From Pseudomonas sp. FeN3W (GTDB lineage: Bacteria; Pseudomonadota; Gammaproteobacteria; Pseudomonadales; Pseudomonadaceae), in contig CP136011.1 of the NCBI GenBank assembly GCA_030263805.2, positions 744,001 to 808,000 on the forward strand: a stretch of DNA of 64,000 nt. Reading direction: 5' to 3'. Positions within the stretch are counted from its first letter, which is position 1. The number at the start of each line of letters is the position of its first letter. Under the pieces are notes generated by a model. The model did no database searches. It was given only the letters and a program-made list of their open reading frames with translations, and had not been told where the DNA came from. The translations under genes were made by a program, and so were the position numbers. Positions 7,461 through 14,086 of this stretch are shown here, one piece after another.

Positions 7461-7637
7461 TGAGATCTGAATGCAAGTTGGTGGCTTGCTAAGCGAAATG
7501 GTGACGGGATTCCTAGGCCCGGTGAACAAACCGTGAGTGTGTAGCTCAGTCTGGTAGAGCAGGGGCCGCAAGCTCTGTGTCGGTGGTTCAAATCCATTCA
7601 TGTATGCCGGGATCACATCCGGCCAGATCTCAGACCA
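7461..7637 (+). ncRNA. Twin tRNA-like element B
   Basis: Same architecture as element A: outer helix TGAGATC (7461-7467) with GATCTCA (7626-7632) followed by GA and CCA. The hairpin is GCAAG-TTGGTGG-CTTGC. The block TTCCTAGGCCCGGT ends at 7523. The inner tRNA-like module spans 7535-7605: D-arm GCTC-AGTCTGGTA-GAGC, 5-nt loop CGCAA, T-arm GGTGG-TTCAAAT-CCATT. The last hairpin is GCCGG-N8-CCGGC. The inner acceptor is weak (several G-U pairs and an A-A mismatch at the second pair, as in A). Confidence 0.6.
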
Positions 7638-7661
7638 ATGAGGCCTTAAGGCTAACGATTA

Positions 7662-7738
7662 CGGAGATTAGCGCAGTCCGGTAGCGCGCCTGCTTTGGGA
7701 GCAGGATGTCGCAGGTTCGAATCCTGCATCTCCGACCA
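7662..7738 (+). tRNA. tRNA-Pro(UGG), copy 2
   Basis: 77 nt, nearly identical to the copies at 6446 and 9903: acceptor CGGAGAT/ATCTCCG, anticodon loop with TGG, CCA encoded. Confidence 0.95.
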
Positions 7739-7942
7739 TTTTACGGTTTTGCCATGGCAAGACTTAAAACGTTCGATTCTGTAAATGCGCAGGCTGATGC
7801 GCGAAAGACGGCACGTCCTTAATGAGGCCCGCGCTGTCGCTGACTAAGAGGCTTGGACTGAACATGTCAGCGGATGCCTGTAGTGGTCTACTGATCCCGG
7901 ACACCGATTTAGGCGAAAATCCTCGCCATCAAGAGGTGTTCG

Positions 7943-8251
7943 ATGAGCAAGCAACGACGTACGTTTTCCGCCGAGTTCAAACGCGAGGCTGCTGCCTTGG
8001 TTCTGGATCAAGGCTATAGCCATATCGAGGCCTGCCGTTCGCTGGGCATCGTGGATTCGGCATTGCGCCGCTGGGTGAAACAGCTTCAGGACGAGCGTCA
8101 GGGCGTCACGCCGAAGAGCAAGGCGCTGACACCCGAGCAGCAGAAGATTCAGGAGCTAGAAGCCCGGATCAACCGGCTGGAACGGGAGAAAGCGATATTA
8201 AAAAAGGCTACCGCTCTCTTGATGTCGGACGAACTCGATCGTACGCGCTGA
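7943..8251 (+). CDS. IS3-family transposase OrfA
   Basis: 102 residues. N-terminal helix-turn-helix (FSAEFKREAAALVLDQGYS...ACRSLGIVDSALRRWVKQL), then a leucine-zipper coiled coil (IQELEARINRLEREKAILKKA). An A6G run near 8197-8204 (codons for LKK) is the expected -1 slippage site that produces the OrfAB fusion transposase. It binds the terminal inverted repeats. Confidence 0.92.
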   Translation: MSKQRRTFSAEFKREAAALVLDQGYSHIEACRSLGIVDSALRRWVKQLQDERQGVTPKSKALTPEQQKIQELEARINRLEREKAILKKATALLMSDELDRTR

Positions 8252-8259
8252 TAGACCAG

Positions 8260-9105
8260 TTGAGTGAGCAGGAGCCGGTAGAAGTGGTCTGTTCAGCTTT
8301 CGATGTGGCGCGGTCGTGCTACTACGCCCATCGCCTTCGACGTCGCCGTGTCGATGCTCGTCGCGTTGCGCTACGTAGCCGGGTCAACGAGTTGTTTAGC
8401 CAAAGTCGAGGCTCGGCTGGCAGCCGAAGCATCCTGGGCATGTTGCGCGTGGACGGCGTGACGATTGGCCGTTTCCGTGTGCGTCGGTTGATGCGTGAGC
8501 TGGGCCTCGTCAGCAAGCAGCCGGGCTCGCACGCTTACAAGCAGGCCACAGTTGAGCGCCCGGATATCCCGAATCGGTTAAACCGCAAGTTCGCAGTCCA
8601 GCGCCCGAACCAGGTGTGGTGCGGCGACATTACCTACGTCTGGGCACAAGGTCGCTGGCATTACCTGGCCGCAGTGCTGGATCTGTACACACGACGGACG
8701 ATTGGCTGGGCGTTTTCCACGAAGCCGGATGCTGAGCTAGTGATTAAGGCTCTCGACATGGCTTACGAACAACGCGGCCAGCCACAACAGGTGCTATTCC
8801 ATTCGGATCAGGGCAGCCAGTACGCCAGCCGCCTCTTCCGGCAACGGCTATGGCGCTACCGGATGCAGCAGAGCATGAGCCGCCGAGGAAATTGCTGGGA
8901 CAACTCGCCGATGGAGCGCCTGTTCCGCAGCCTGAAGTCGGAATGGATCCCAGCAACTGGATATCTGACAGCCTTGGAGGCTCAGCGAGACATCAGCCAT
9001 TACCTGATGCATCGCTACAACTGGATCAGACCGCATCAATTCAACGACGGGCTGCCGCCTGCGGTGGCCGAAGAAAAACTTAACCCACTGTCCGGGATGG
9101 GTTGA
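8260..9105 (+). CDS. IS3-family transposase OrfB (DDE integrase domain)
   Basis: 281 residues. HTH_21 region near the start, then an rve-type catalytic domain with VWCGDITYVW (first Asp), VLFHSDQGSQYAS (second Asp) and NSPMERLFRSLKSEW (Glu), ending with the usual YNWIRPH box. Translated mainly as an OrfAB fusion by frameshifting; the independent start is uncertain. Appears intact. Confidence 0.92.
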   Translation: MSEQEPVEVVCSAFDVARSCYYAHRLRRRRVDARRVALRSRVNELFSQSRGSAGSRSILGMLRVDGVTIGRFRVRRLMRELGLVSKQPGSHAYKQATVERPDIPNRLNRKFAVQRPNQVWCGDITYVWAQGRWHYLAAVLDLYTRRTIGWAFSTKPDAELVIKALDMAYEQRGQPQQVLFHSDQGSQYASRLFRQRLWRYRMQQSMSRRGNCWDNSPMERLFRSLKSEWIPATGYLTALEAQRDISHYLMHRYNWIRPHQFNDGLPPAVAEEKLNPLSGMG

Positions 9106-9194
9106 CCACTACAGCCGGAGATACAGCACCGGTTGCAGAATCAAACACTCAGCTGCTGTAAAGGCTGGGCTTGTAGTAAGGAAACATGCTTGAT

Positions 9195-9353
9195 GCGGTG
9201 TTCGTCCAGGGTGGTCAGGGCAGCTTCGACATTGATTCATTCTTAAAGCGGGTGTAGGACACCATCTGCGATTTGGATGTTTAGGTGAATGCAGGGCACG
9301 AGTCCAATGGCCTGCTTAAAGAAGTTAAGGAGGGTTCGACTCCCTCACACCGT
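9195..9353 (+). ncRNA. tRNA-like gene interrupted by 93 nt in the anticodon loop
   Basis: 5' part: acceptor GCGGTGT (9195-9201), TC, D-arm GTCC-N10-GGGC, then stem GCTTC (9223-9227). 3' part: GAAGT (9321-9325), TAAG, T-arm GAGGG-TTCGACT-CCCTC, acceptor ACACCGT (9347-9353). All four tRNA helices pair, and the D-arm and variable loop resemble tRNA-Glu. The anticodon loop is replaced by 93 nt containing GGTGT-AGG-ACACC and a GCAGG...CCTGC stem like those of the twin elements. CCA not encoded. It could be an intron-bearing tRNA or a tRNA mimic. Confidence 0.5.
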
Positions 9354-9391
9354 CACTTATTTCGCTGTATCGTCTTCTAAGGGATATTCAA

Positions 9392-9640
9392 ATGAAATGC
9401 GATGTAGCACCAACTGTTGAAGCCATCATGAACACGGCTGCCTTGATTAAGCACAGCAGTGATCAGTTGATGCGCGTGGCCAATGATCTGAGTGCTTCAG
9501 GCAACATCAATGACGCCTCAGAAGCTGCCGAGATCATTCAGAACATGCTCGGCAACCTGGGTCTTCAGGAACTGATGACCAGGCCACTCGAAGCGATGAG
9601 AAAGCAAGTGTGGCTGGATGCGCAAAAATTGCAGGATTGA
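9392..9640 (+). CDS. Small hypothetical protein in the tRNA island
   Basis: 82 residues, MKCDVAPTVEAIMNTAALIK..., predicted all-helical and soluble. The start is supported by an AAGGGAT element a few bases upstream of the ATG. No family recognised. It stands alone between an atypical tRNA-like RNA and tRNA-Pro copy 3. Confidence 0.55.
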   Translation: MKCDVAPTVEAIMNTAALIKHSSDQLMRVANDLSASGNINDASEAAEIIQNMLGNLGLQELMTRPLEAMRKQVWLDAQKLQD

Positions 9641-9805
9641 GCCCAGGCTCGACCCTTCATAAACACCCCGAAGCTATCGCTGGATAGGGGAGGTCTAAAC
9701 GAGCTGATGGATGCGATCGGGCGAGTCGACCGGGTGCTGCGACCATCGAAAGCGAAACCACTACGGAACAGACGTGCTGGTATCTATTACCCAGCATAAG
9801 ACCTG

Positions 9806-9822
9806 CCGCTTGAGCGGGTTTT
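9806..9822 (+). terminator. Possible weak terminator
   Basis: CCGCT-TG-AGCGG followed by GTTTTAAA. Only 5 bp with a two-base loop, so weak. Confidence 0.25.
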
Positions 9823-9862
9823 AAATGGTCAAGAGTCCGCCAGATGCCCTGGAAACAGGTGT

Positions 9863-9897
9863 CATTTGAAAATGATCCCCCAGATTCTTTTCAAATG
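9863..9897. repeat. Perfect 10-bp inverted repeat before tRNA-Pro copy 3
   Basis: CATTTGAAAA (9863-9872) and TTTTCAAATG (9888-9897) with a 15-base loop, ending five bases before the tRNA. It could be a processing hairpin. Confidence 0.5.
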
Positions 9898-9902
9898 ATT
9901 TT

Positions 9903-9979
9903 CGGAGATTAGCGCAGTCCGGTAGCGCGCCTGCTTTGGGAGCAGGATGTCGCAGGTTCGAATCCTGCATCTCCGACCA
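9903..9979 (+). tRNA. tRNA-Pro(UGG), copy 3
   Basis: 77 nt, same as the copies at 6446 and 7662: acceptor CGGAGAT/ATCTCCG, anticodon TGG, CCA encoded. Confidence 0.95.
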
Positions 9980-10262
9980 ATCCAACAGTGATCAGTGGAT
10001 CTCTGTGTGAAGTAAGCGTTGCGTTCCTCTGAATTTGGTGTATGATTCGCGGCCCTAAAGAATTGTAAGTGCTGCTGGTCAGCCGTATCGCCGAGGACGG
10101 AAGGCGAAAAGCCGTTGACACCAGGAAAGACTGGGAATCGGTTATCAGGATTATGGATTTAGTTCAGCGGTAACCCCGGAGCGCGTAACCGGGACTAATT
10201 TTGAAGGTTGTCAAGCAGCCTTCTAGGCTCTTTTTGAGCCACACGCATTCAGGGGCGCAGGT
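9980..10262. other. Spacer with hairpins, no recognised gene
   Basis: Contains CCCGG-N9-CCGGG (near 10176-10194, loop AGCGCGTAA), preceded by a D-arm-like TTAGTTCAGCGGTAAC. A GGCTC-TTTTT-GAGCC hairpin (10227-10241) could terminate transcription. No complete tRNA can be folded here. Confidence 0.4.
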
Positions 10263-10315
10263 ATAGCGCAATGCGGGTAATAGGTGCAGGCAGGCGGGTT
10301 AGAATCCCGCTAGGT
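10263..10315 (+). other. tRNA-like fragment: D-arm joined to T-arm without an anticodon arm
   Basis: TA, then GCGC...GTGC (10266-10287, a D-arm with GGGTAATAG in the loop). Six bases follow, then GCGGG-TTAGAAT-CCCGC (10294-10310, a T-arm with A in place of C56). There is no anticodon arm and no partner for the 3' strand. Either a decayed tRNA or another tRNA mimic. Confidence 0.35.
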
Positions 10316-10371
10316 AAAAACATGAGCCTGATTAAATGCCGGTGGCAGCCAACCTGTGCTCTTGATTAATT

Positions 10372-10447
10372 GCCGACATAGCTCAGCAGGTAGAGCAGCG
10401 CACTCGTAACGCGAAGGTCGGGGGTTCGATTCCCTCTGTCGGCACCA
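10372..10447 (+). tRNA. tRNA-Thr(CGU)
   Basis: 76 nt. Acceptor GCCGACA/TGTCGGC, anticodon loop CTCGTAA, T-loop TTCGATT, CCA encoded. The last anticodon-stem pair is A-C, a small irregularity. Confidence 0.93.
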
Positions 10448-10552
10448 ACTCTTACGAACGGGTAAAGTGGGCAGCATTTTTTGCTATCAAATTGTCGACA
10501 GAGCTTCTTCTGGCCAGTCACACTGATACGAAAGCAGCCTCCAGGACACCTC

Positions 10553-11086
10553 ATGCCTACCACGACTCTAACCCGTTCAGAAGCACTACGTCTGATTACG
10601 CCATTCGTTCAGATTCTTGATCAGAACAGGCAAGCTACAGACACCCATGCCGCCTTGCTGCATTCTGGTGCCTATCGCATGGTTCAGTTGTTCGTCATTC
10701 AGCTGAATCAGCAAGGAAATTTCAGCACCCGCGATGCTGTCCAAAGTGTTTTGTGCGAGTATCGAGATCGTCGAGCAGAGATTCTTTCTGCACACGATCT
10801 TGCAAGGTCTCTGAATCTCTTGTGCGAGACCGCAGATTTTGGCTCATACCATGCAGTGAAAGGCTTTTCCGACCTAATGCACCAAGTGCTAGCAAATAAA
10901 GTCCAGGCGCCTATGGGATTTTGCAAAGAACTGGCCAGCAACCTAAGGGTTCAGGCGATTGAGTGGCTGTCGGACAAACCCAAGATGACGGTGCAGGCGC
11001 AGCTTAACGAGATGGATCCTGATGTTGTGGCTCGCTATGGACGGGAGTTGAGTCAGCGCAGCGTAGAGCAATCCAACACGATGTGA
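10553..11086 (+). CDS. Hypothetical protein
   Basis: 177 residues from the ATG at 10553 (MPTTTLTRSEALRLITPFVQ), chosen because AGGACACC precedes it and the longer frame begins inside the post-tRNA spacer. Helical and soluble, no signal peptide, no recognised domain. It lies within the tRNA island directly after tRNA-Thr(CGU). Confidence 0.6.
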   Translation: MPTTTLTRSEALRLITPFVQILDQNRQATDTHAALLHSGAYRMVQLFVIQLNQQGNFSTRDAVQSVLCEYRDRRAEILSAHDLARSLNLLCETADFGSYHAVKGFSDLMHQVLANKVQAPMGFCKELASNLRVQAIEWLSDKPKMTVQAQLNEMDPDVVARYGRELSQRSVEQSNTM

Positions 11087-11189
11087 TCATCTCCTTGCTC
11101 CGATTTTGCAGGTCGGGCATCCAGTGAGATGGAATACCGCTGGGCCTTGCAATCGCATGGCGAAATCGAATAAAAGTAATAAGTATGTA

Positions 11190-11218
11190 TTGACACGATG
11201 TCAAAGCATCCTTATACT
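11190..11218 (+). promoter_or_regulatory. Strong promoter with palindromic operator
   Basis: TTGACA (11190-11195), 17-base spacer, TATACT (11213-11218). The -35 box is the left half of a palindrome TTGACA-CGA-TGTCAA (11190-11204), the repeated operator-like motif of this window. It drives the structured region 11225-11530 and the tRNAs after it. Confidence 0.75.
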
Positions 11219-11224
11219 AGACCC

Positions 11225-11530
11225 ATCAACAGCGACAATGCGAAAGCAAAGTGGCTGATGGTTGAGAAAGAAAGCCTGTAGTCAGGCAGAGAAGGGGATC
11301 CCAAAGCCAGCTTGTCGAGCTTCCGCTTGAACGAAGGTGCCAATGGTTATCGCAGAGTCGCGCCTGCGGTGTAAAGAAGACCTCAAAAGCCCATCCCGGA
11401 GCCCATAACCTTAAGTGGTAAGGCTTGCGCAAGGAGATATGAGGGTAGCCGGGATTTACCGCTCCACGAGGAGTAGGGCAGTAAGCGGGATGGTGGATAC
11501 CGCTGCTTGGACGTAACGAGCCGAGCCTTT
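11225..11530 (+). ncRNA. Structured non-coding transcript upstream of tRNA-Thr(UGU)
   Basis: About 300 nt with no credible ORF but many stems: CCATCA...TGATGG (11223-11262), GCCTG-TAGT-CAGGC, CTTGC/GCAAG, CTCC-ACGA-GGAG and AGCGG...CCGCT. It starts just after a strong promoter and ends eight bases before a tRNA. It does not match the conserved strings of RNase P RNA, tmRNA, 6S or SRP RNA that I can recall. Limits are approximate. Confidence 0.45.
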
Positions 11531-11537
11531 CTCAAAT

Positions 11538-11613
11538 GCCGGTATAGCTCAGACGGTAGAGCAGCTGCCTTGTAAGCAGAAGGTCGCGGGTTCGATTCCT
11601 GCTGCCGGCACCA
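11538..11613 (+). tRNA. tRNA-Thr(UGU)
   Basis: 76 nt. Acceptor GCCGGTA/TGCCGGC, anticodon loop CTTGTAA, T-loop TTCGATT, CCA encoded. Confidence 0.94.
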
Positions 11614-11618
11614 GATTT

Positions 11619-11703
11619 GCGCCTGTGGTGGAATTGGTAGACACCCCAGTTTTAGGTACTGGTATCGAAAGATGTGAGAGTTCGAGTCTCTCCGGGCGCA
11701 CCA
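11619..11703 (+). tRNA. tRNA-Leu(UAG)
   Basis: 85-nt class II tRNA. Acceptor GCGCCTG/CGGGCGC, anticodon loop TTTAGGT, T-loop TTCGAGT, CCA encoded. Reads CUA, rare in GC-rich pseudomonads. Five bases after tRNA-Thr. Confidence 0.94.
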
Positions 11704-11742
11704 TTTTAACCGGGCAATTTCTCGGATGATGAAGATGTAATG

Positions 11743-11829
11743 GTCGGTATAGCTTAGTTGGTGAAGAGCAGCGTGTTGACGGTTCGCCCGAGCGCATGGA
11801 CGTGGGTTCGACTCCCGCTACTGACCCCA
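11743..11829 (+). tRNA. Atypical tRNA, possibly Val(GAC)
   Basis: 87 nt. Acceptor GTCGGTA/TACTGAC, discriminator C and CCA. D-arm GCTT...GAGC and T-arm GTGGG-TTCGACT-CCCGC are normal. The middle is 10-11 nt too long. A loop TTGACGG would give anticodon GAC, but its stem has a T-T mismatch. The extra bases could be a 14-nt variable arm or a small insertion. The identity is therefore uncertain. Confidence 0.55.
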
Positions 11830-12006
11830 GATTGCATGTTGGCGCTGAGCGCCCTCATGAAACAAAACTTGGCAGCTATGAGCCAGGTAGTTGCGTAACT
11901 CACCCTGTAGCGCAGCTAATGATTGGTTTTCTGGTTTGGCAACCGGATACAAGGGTACGGCAGGAAGGGTAGAGCCACTGCTCTTTATGTGAGTTGTTCG
12001 CCGCAT

Positions 12007-12100
12007 AGGCTGATAAAGCTGATGGCGTTAAGTGAGCAGCCTATAAGGCTTCAGCACTTCAGGTATTACCTGGGGTCACTGATCAGGCTGAAAGCCTTAT
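12007..12100 (+). ncRNA. Folded spacer RNA
   Basis: Two adjacent stem-loops: AGGCTG/CAGCCT (12007-12042), and ATAAGGCT-TCAGC (12043-12055) paired with GCTGA-A-AGCCTTAT (12087-12100). The second has 13 bp with one bulged A and an inner CAGGT/ACCTG hairpin. Ends 23 bases before the small ORF at 12124. Confidence 0.4.
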
Positions 12101-12123
12101 GGGATGTTCATTGAGGGGAAGCC

Positions 12124-12312
12124 ATGCGATTGTTCGGACGGGTAACCCAGCGTGAGAGAGAGTTGGCTGATTCAATCAGGCGCCTAAAAACACTGAAGGT
12201 CAGCAGCAAAGGCGGGATCTCTATTGATTCGATGGAAATCATTAGAAATCCGCATTTTGTGAAAGCGAGTCAGCAAGCCAAGGCAATTGTGGCAAGCTGT
12301 CAAAGCAAATAG
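12124..12312 (+). CDS. Small hypothetical protein
   Basis: 62 residues, MRLFGRVTQRERELADSIRR..., basic and helical, with a clear GAGGGGAAG ribosome site before the ATG. No family recognised. It ends four bases before tRNA-Leu(GAG), so it is probably co-transcribed with the tRNAs. Confidence 0.6.
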   Translation: MRLFGRVTQRERELADSIRRLKTLKVSSKGGISIDSMEIIRNPHFVKASQQAKAIVASCQSK

Positions 12313-12316
12313 TTAT

Positions 12317-12401
12317 GCGCTTGTGGTGGAATTGGTAGACACGCAGCCTTGAGGTGGCTGTGCCGTAAGGTGTAAGGGTTCGAGTCCCTTTGAGCGCACC
12401 A
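12317..12401 (+). tRNA. tRNA-Leu(GAG)
   Basis: 85-nt class II tRNA. Acceptor GCGCTTG/TGAGCGC region, anticodon loop TTGAGGT, CCA encoded. Reads CUC and CUU. Confidence 0.92.
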
Positions 12402-12415
12402 AATTAAGATTTAAA

Positions 12416-12489
<74 letters not shown>

Positions 12490-12494
12490 ATTAC

Positions 12495-12571
12495 GCGTTC
12501 GTAGCTCAGTTGGATAGAGCATCCGCCTTCTAAGCGGATGGTCGCTGGTTCGAGTCCAGCCGGATGCGCCA
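12495..12571 (+). tRNA. tRNA-Arg(UCU)
   Basis: 77 nt. Acceptor GCGTTCG/CGGATGC with two G-U pairs, anticodon loop CTTCTAA, CCA encoded. Reads AGA, rare in pseudomonad genomes. Confidence 0.95.
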
Positions 12572-12640
12572 AACATATGATAAAAGCTAAATTGCAGGCC
12601 ATGTTATTGACCGCAGAAAGCAATTATCATAATGTGAAAT

Positions 12641-12735
12641 GGCTGATAACCACTTGTCGCGTTTAAGTACGCGAGAGGTCAGCCCACCTGACACCCCGAA
12701 GGCGTGAGTGTCGGCCCGGACGCGAGTAACCGGGC
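12641..12735 (+). ncRNA. Folded spacer RNA before tRNA-Ile2/Met
   Basis: GGCTGA/TCAGCC (12641-12684) encloses TCGCGT-TTAAGT-ACGCGA. Then follow GACAC...GTGTC and GCCCGG-N10-CCGGGC (12714-12735, loop ACGCGAGTAA). The last loop resembles that of the hairpin near 10176. Unknown function. Confidence 0.4.
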
Positions 12736-12748
12736 ACCAAGTTTAAAA

Positions 12749-12825
12749 GGGCCTGTAGCATAATTGGTTAATGCAGTCGACTCATAATCGATTGACTGGG
12801 GGTTCAAGTCCCTCCAGGCCCACCA
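12749..12825 (+). tRNA. tRNA with CAU anticodon, probably Ile2
   Basis: 77 nt. Acceptor GGGCCTG/CAGGCCC, anticodon loop CTCATAA, CCA encoded. The anticodon stem (GTCGA/TCGAT) resembles the lysidine-modified tRNA-Ile(CAU) that reads AUA. Elongator tRNA-Met cannot be excluded by sequence alone. Confidence 0.85.
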
Positions 12826-12859
12826 AATCAACAAGTTACAACAGTGTTTTAATGTTTGT

Positions 12860-12936
12860 TGCGAGATCGGCTGTCAGGTGATGCCACTGGGCTCATATCC
12901 CAGTTCAGGTCGGTTCGAGTCCGGCTCTCGCTACCA
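12860..12936 (+). tRNA. Initiator-like tRNA-Met(CAU)
   Basis: 77 nt. Position 1 is T opposite T72, an unpaired acceptor end as in initiators (which normally have C1/A72). The anticodon stem ends in GGG:CCC (CTGGG/CCCAG), the hallmark of initiator tRNA. Loop CTCATAT, T-loop TTCGAGT, discriminator A, CCA encoded. The loop base T38 and the D-stem differ from the chromosomal initiator pattern. Confidence 0.8.
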
Positions 12937-13111
12937 GTTTCAAGCCAGGCAGGCGAAAGGTTGCCGAAAGGTTGAACACGACTAACGGCATATTCAGGCG
13001 TGATGGAATAGGCTCCCTGAAATGTCGGCAACACAGCTTGAAATGAAGACGACCCAGAAATGGGTGGTATTCAAATAAACCCCAGTTGGGAGTTATCTGA
13101 ATACCAGTTTT

Positions 13112-13185
<74 letters not shown>

Positions 13186-13508
13186 GTTAAGGTTTTCATG
13201 GCAGGACTTGGGAGGTTGGCTTAGAAGCAGCCATCCTTTAAAGAGTAGCCCGCCGCAATCGCGAAAGTTGGCGCTTAAGTTTTCGGCAGCTACTTGGCAC
13301 TCACTTAGGTGGGTGAATAGAAGGTAGACCTGAGGATGTATGCGTACTGCGTCTTTGGGCGTAACACCCCAAGGAATCCGATCCCGCAAGGGGGTGCTGA
13401 TTGAATTTACCTGGTTATATGGTGATCAGTGCTGGAGGTTGCAACCAGGTGGTAGAAGACAGGCTTTTGGCGTATAAGCACACCACTTCCTGCCATGAAA
13501 ACCTTTCT
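13186..13508. other. Spacer without a gene
   Basis: About 320 bases. The clearest structure is an 8-bp perfect repeat ACCTGGTT (13409-13416) / AACCAGGT (13443-13450). Open frames here lack ribosome sites and overlap the tRNA sequences, so I see no gene. Confidence 0.5.
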
Positions 13509-13585
13509 GCATGCGTAGCTCAGCTGGATAGAGCAATCCCCTCCTAAGGGATAGGTCGCAGGTTCAAATCCTGCCGCGTGCGCCA
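13509..13585 (+). tRNA. tRNA-Arg(CCU)
   Basis: 77 nt. Acceptor GCATGCG/CGCGTGC, anticodon loop CTCCTAA, T-loop TTCAAAT, CCA encoded. Reads AGG. Confidence 0.95.
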
Positions 13586-13592
13586 AATTCAT

Positions 13593-13668
13593 TGTTGGGT
13601 AGCTCAGTAGGTAGAGCTGGAGACTCATAATCTCTGTGTCGCGGGTTCGATCCCCGCCTCAACAACCA
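13593..13668 (+). tRNA. tRNA-Met(CAU), elongator
   Basis: 76 nt. Acceptor TGTTGGG/CTCAACA fully paired (so not an initiator), anticodon loop CTCATAA, stem GGAGA/TCTCT, CCA encoded. Last tRNA of the island. Confidence 0.9.
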
Positions 13669-13683
13669 ATTTAAAACTTCTCT

Positions 13684-13938
13684 ATGTTTAGGTGTTTCGT
13701 GGAAACCTTCGCTATTATTTTATTTACCCTCCTAATGATTGGATTTACACTTTTCCAATTATCCAAGCCACATTGGCGAGTCAGCTTTGACCAAGCCCTG
13801 AAAAATCTTGATTTGACCGAAGAAGAAATTTCACTGGTTGGTGAAAGCGTGATCAGCAGGTGGAAGGCCAGTGGTGTGAGCAACTATGAAATGGCCTGTG
13901 TCTATTCGGAGTTCAAACAGCTAAGGCGCAGCCGTTGA
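13684..13938 (+). CDS. Small single-pass membrane protein
   Basis: 84 residues. The N-terminal hydrophobic helix (FVETFAIILFTLLMIGFTLF) is followed by a cytoplasmic helical part (LKNLDLTEEEISLVGESVISRWKA). The layout resembles the 83-residue protein at 15758-16009: TM helix, then LxxxGLxxEDL and a W-containing helix. Function unknown. It starts 15 bases after tRNA-Met. Confidence 0.6.
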   Translation: MFRCFVETFAIILFTLLMIGFTLFQLSKPHWRVSFDQALKNLDLTEEEISLVGESVISRWKASGVSNYEMACVYSEFKQLRRSR

Positions 13939-13972
13939 CAAATACAGCGCAATTTTTTTGCGCTATTTGTCA
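13936..13972 (+). terminator. Hairpin after the membrane protein gene
   Basis: TGACAAAT...AGCGCAA pairs with TTGCGCT...ATTTGTCA. Seven T residues lie in the loop region rather than after the stem, so termination efficiency is unclear. Confidence 0.45.
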
Positions 13973-14086
13973 TCGAAATGATTTAATCTCAAGCCCTTTG
14001 AATACGAAAACAAAGTGGCCGACCCATCAGGCTGCGACAGCAATCCTTCGCACGGACGTGAACGCTCAAACGATAAGGAATTGACC

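Larger units (their letters stand above)
7879..9113 (+). mobile_element. IS3-family insertion sequence
   Basis: 1235 bp bounded by inverted repeats beginning TGTAGTGGTC (left 7879; right end the complement at 9113), with ATCCCGGACA shared inside both ends. A 3-bp duplication GCC flanks it (7876-7878 and 9114-9116). It encodes orfA and orfB with a frameshift site between. It separates two stretches of the RNA island. Confidence 0.93.

Noticed and set aside
9228..9320. Group I or group II intron in the tRNA-like gene
   Set aside because: 93 nt is far too short, and none of the P/Q/R/S core strings or a domain V hairpin could be found.
11486..11500. GGTGGATACCGC resembles the T-box sequence
   Set aside because: It has an extra base relative to the T-box core. 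T-boxes are not known in pseudomonads, and no specifier stem or downstream aminoacyl-tRNA synthetase gene is present.
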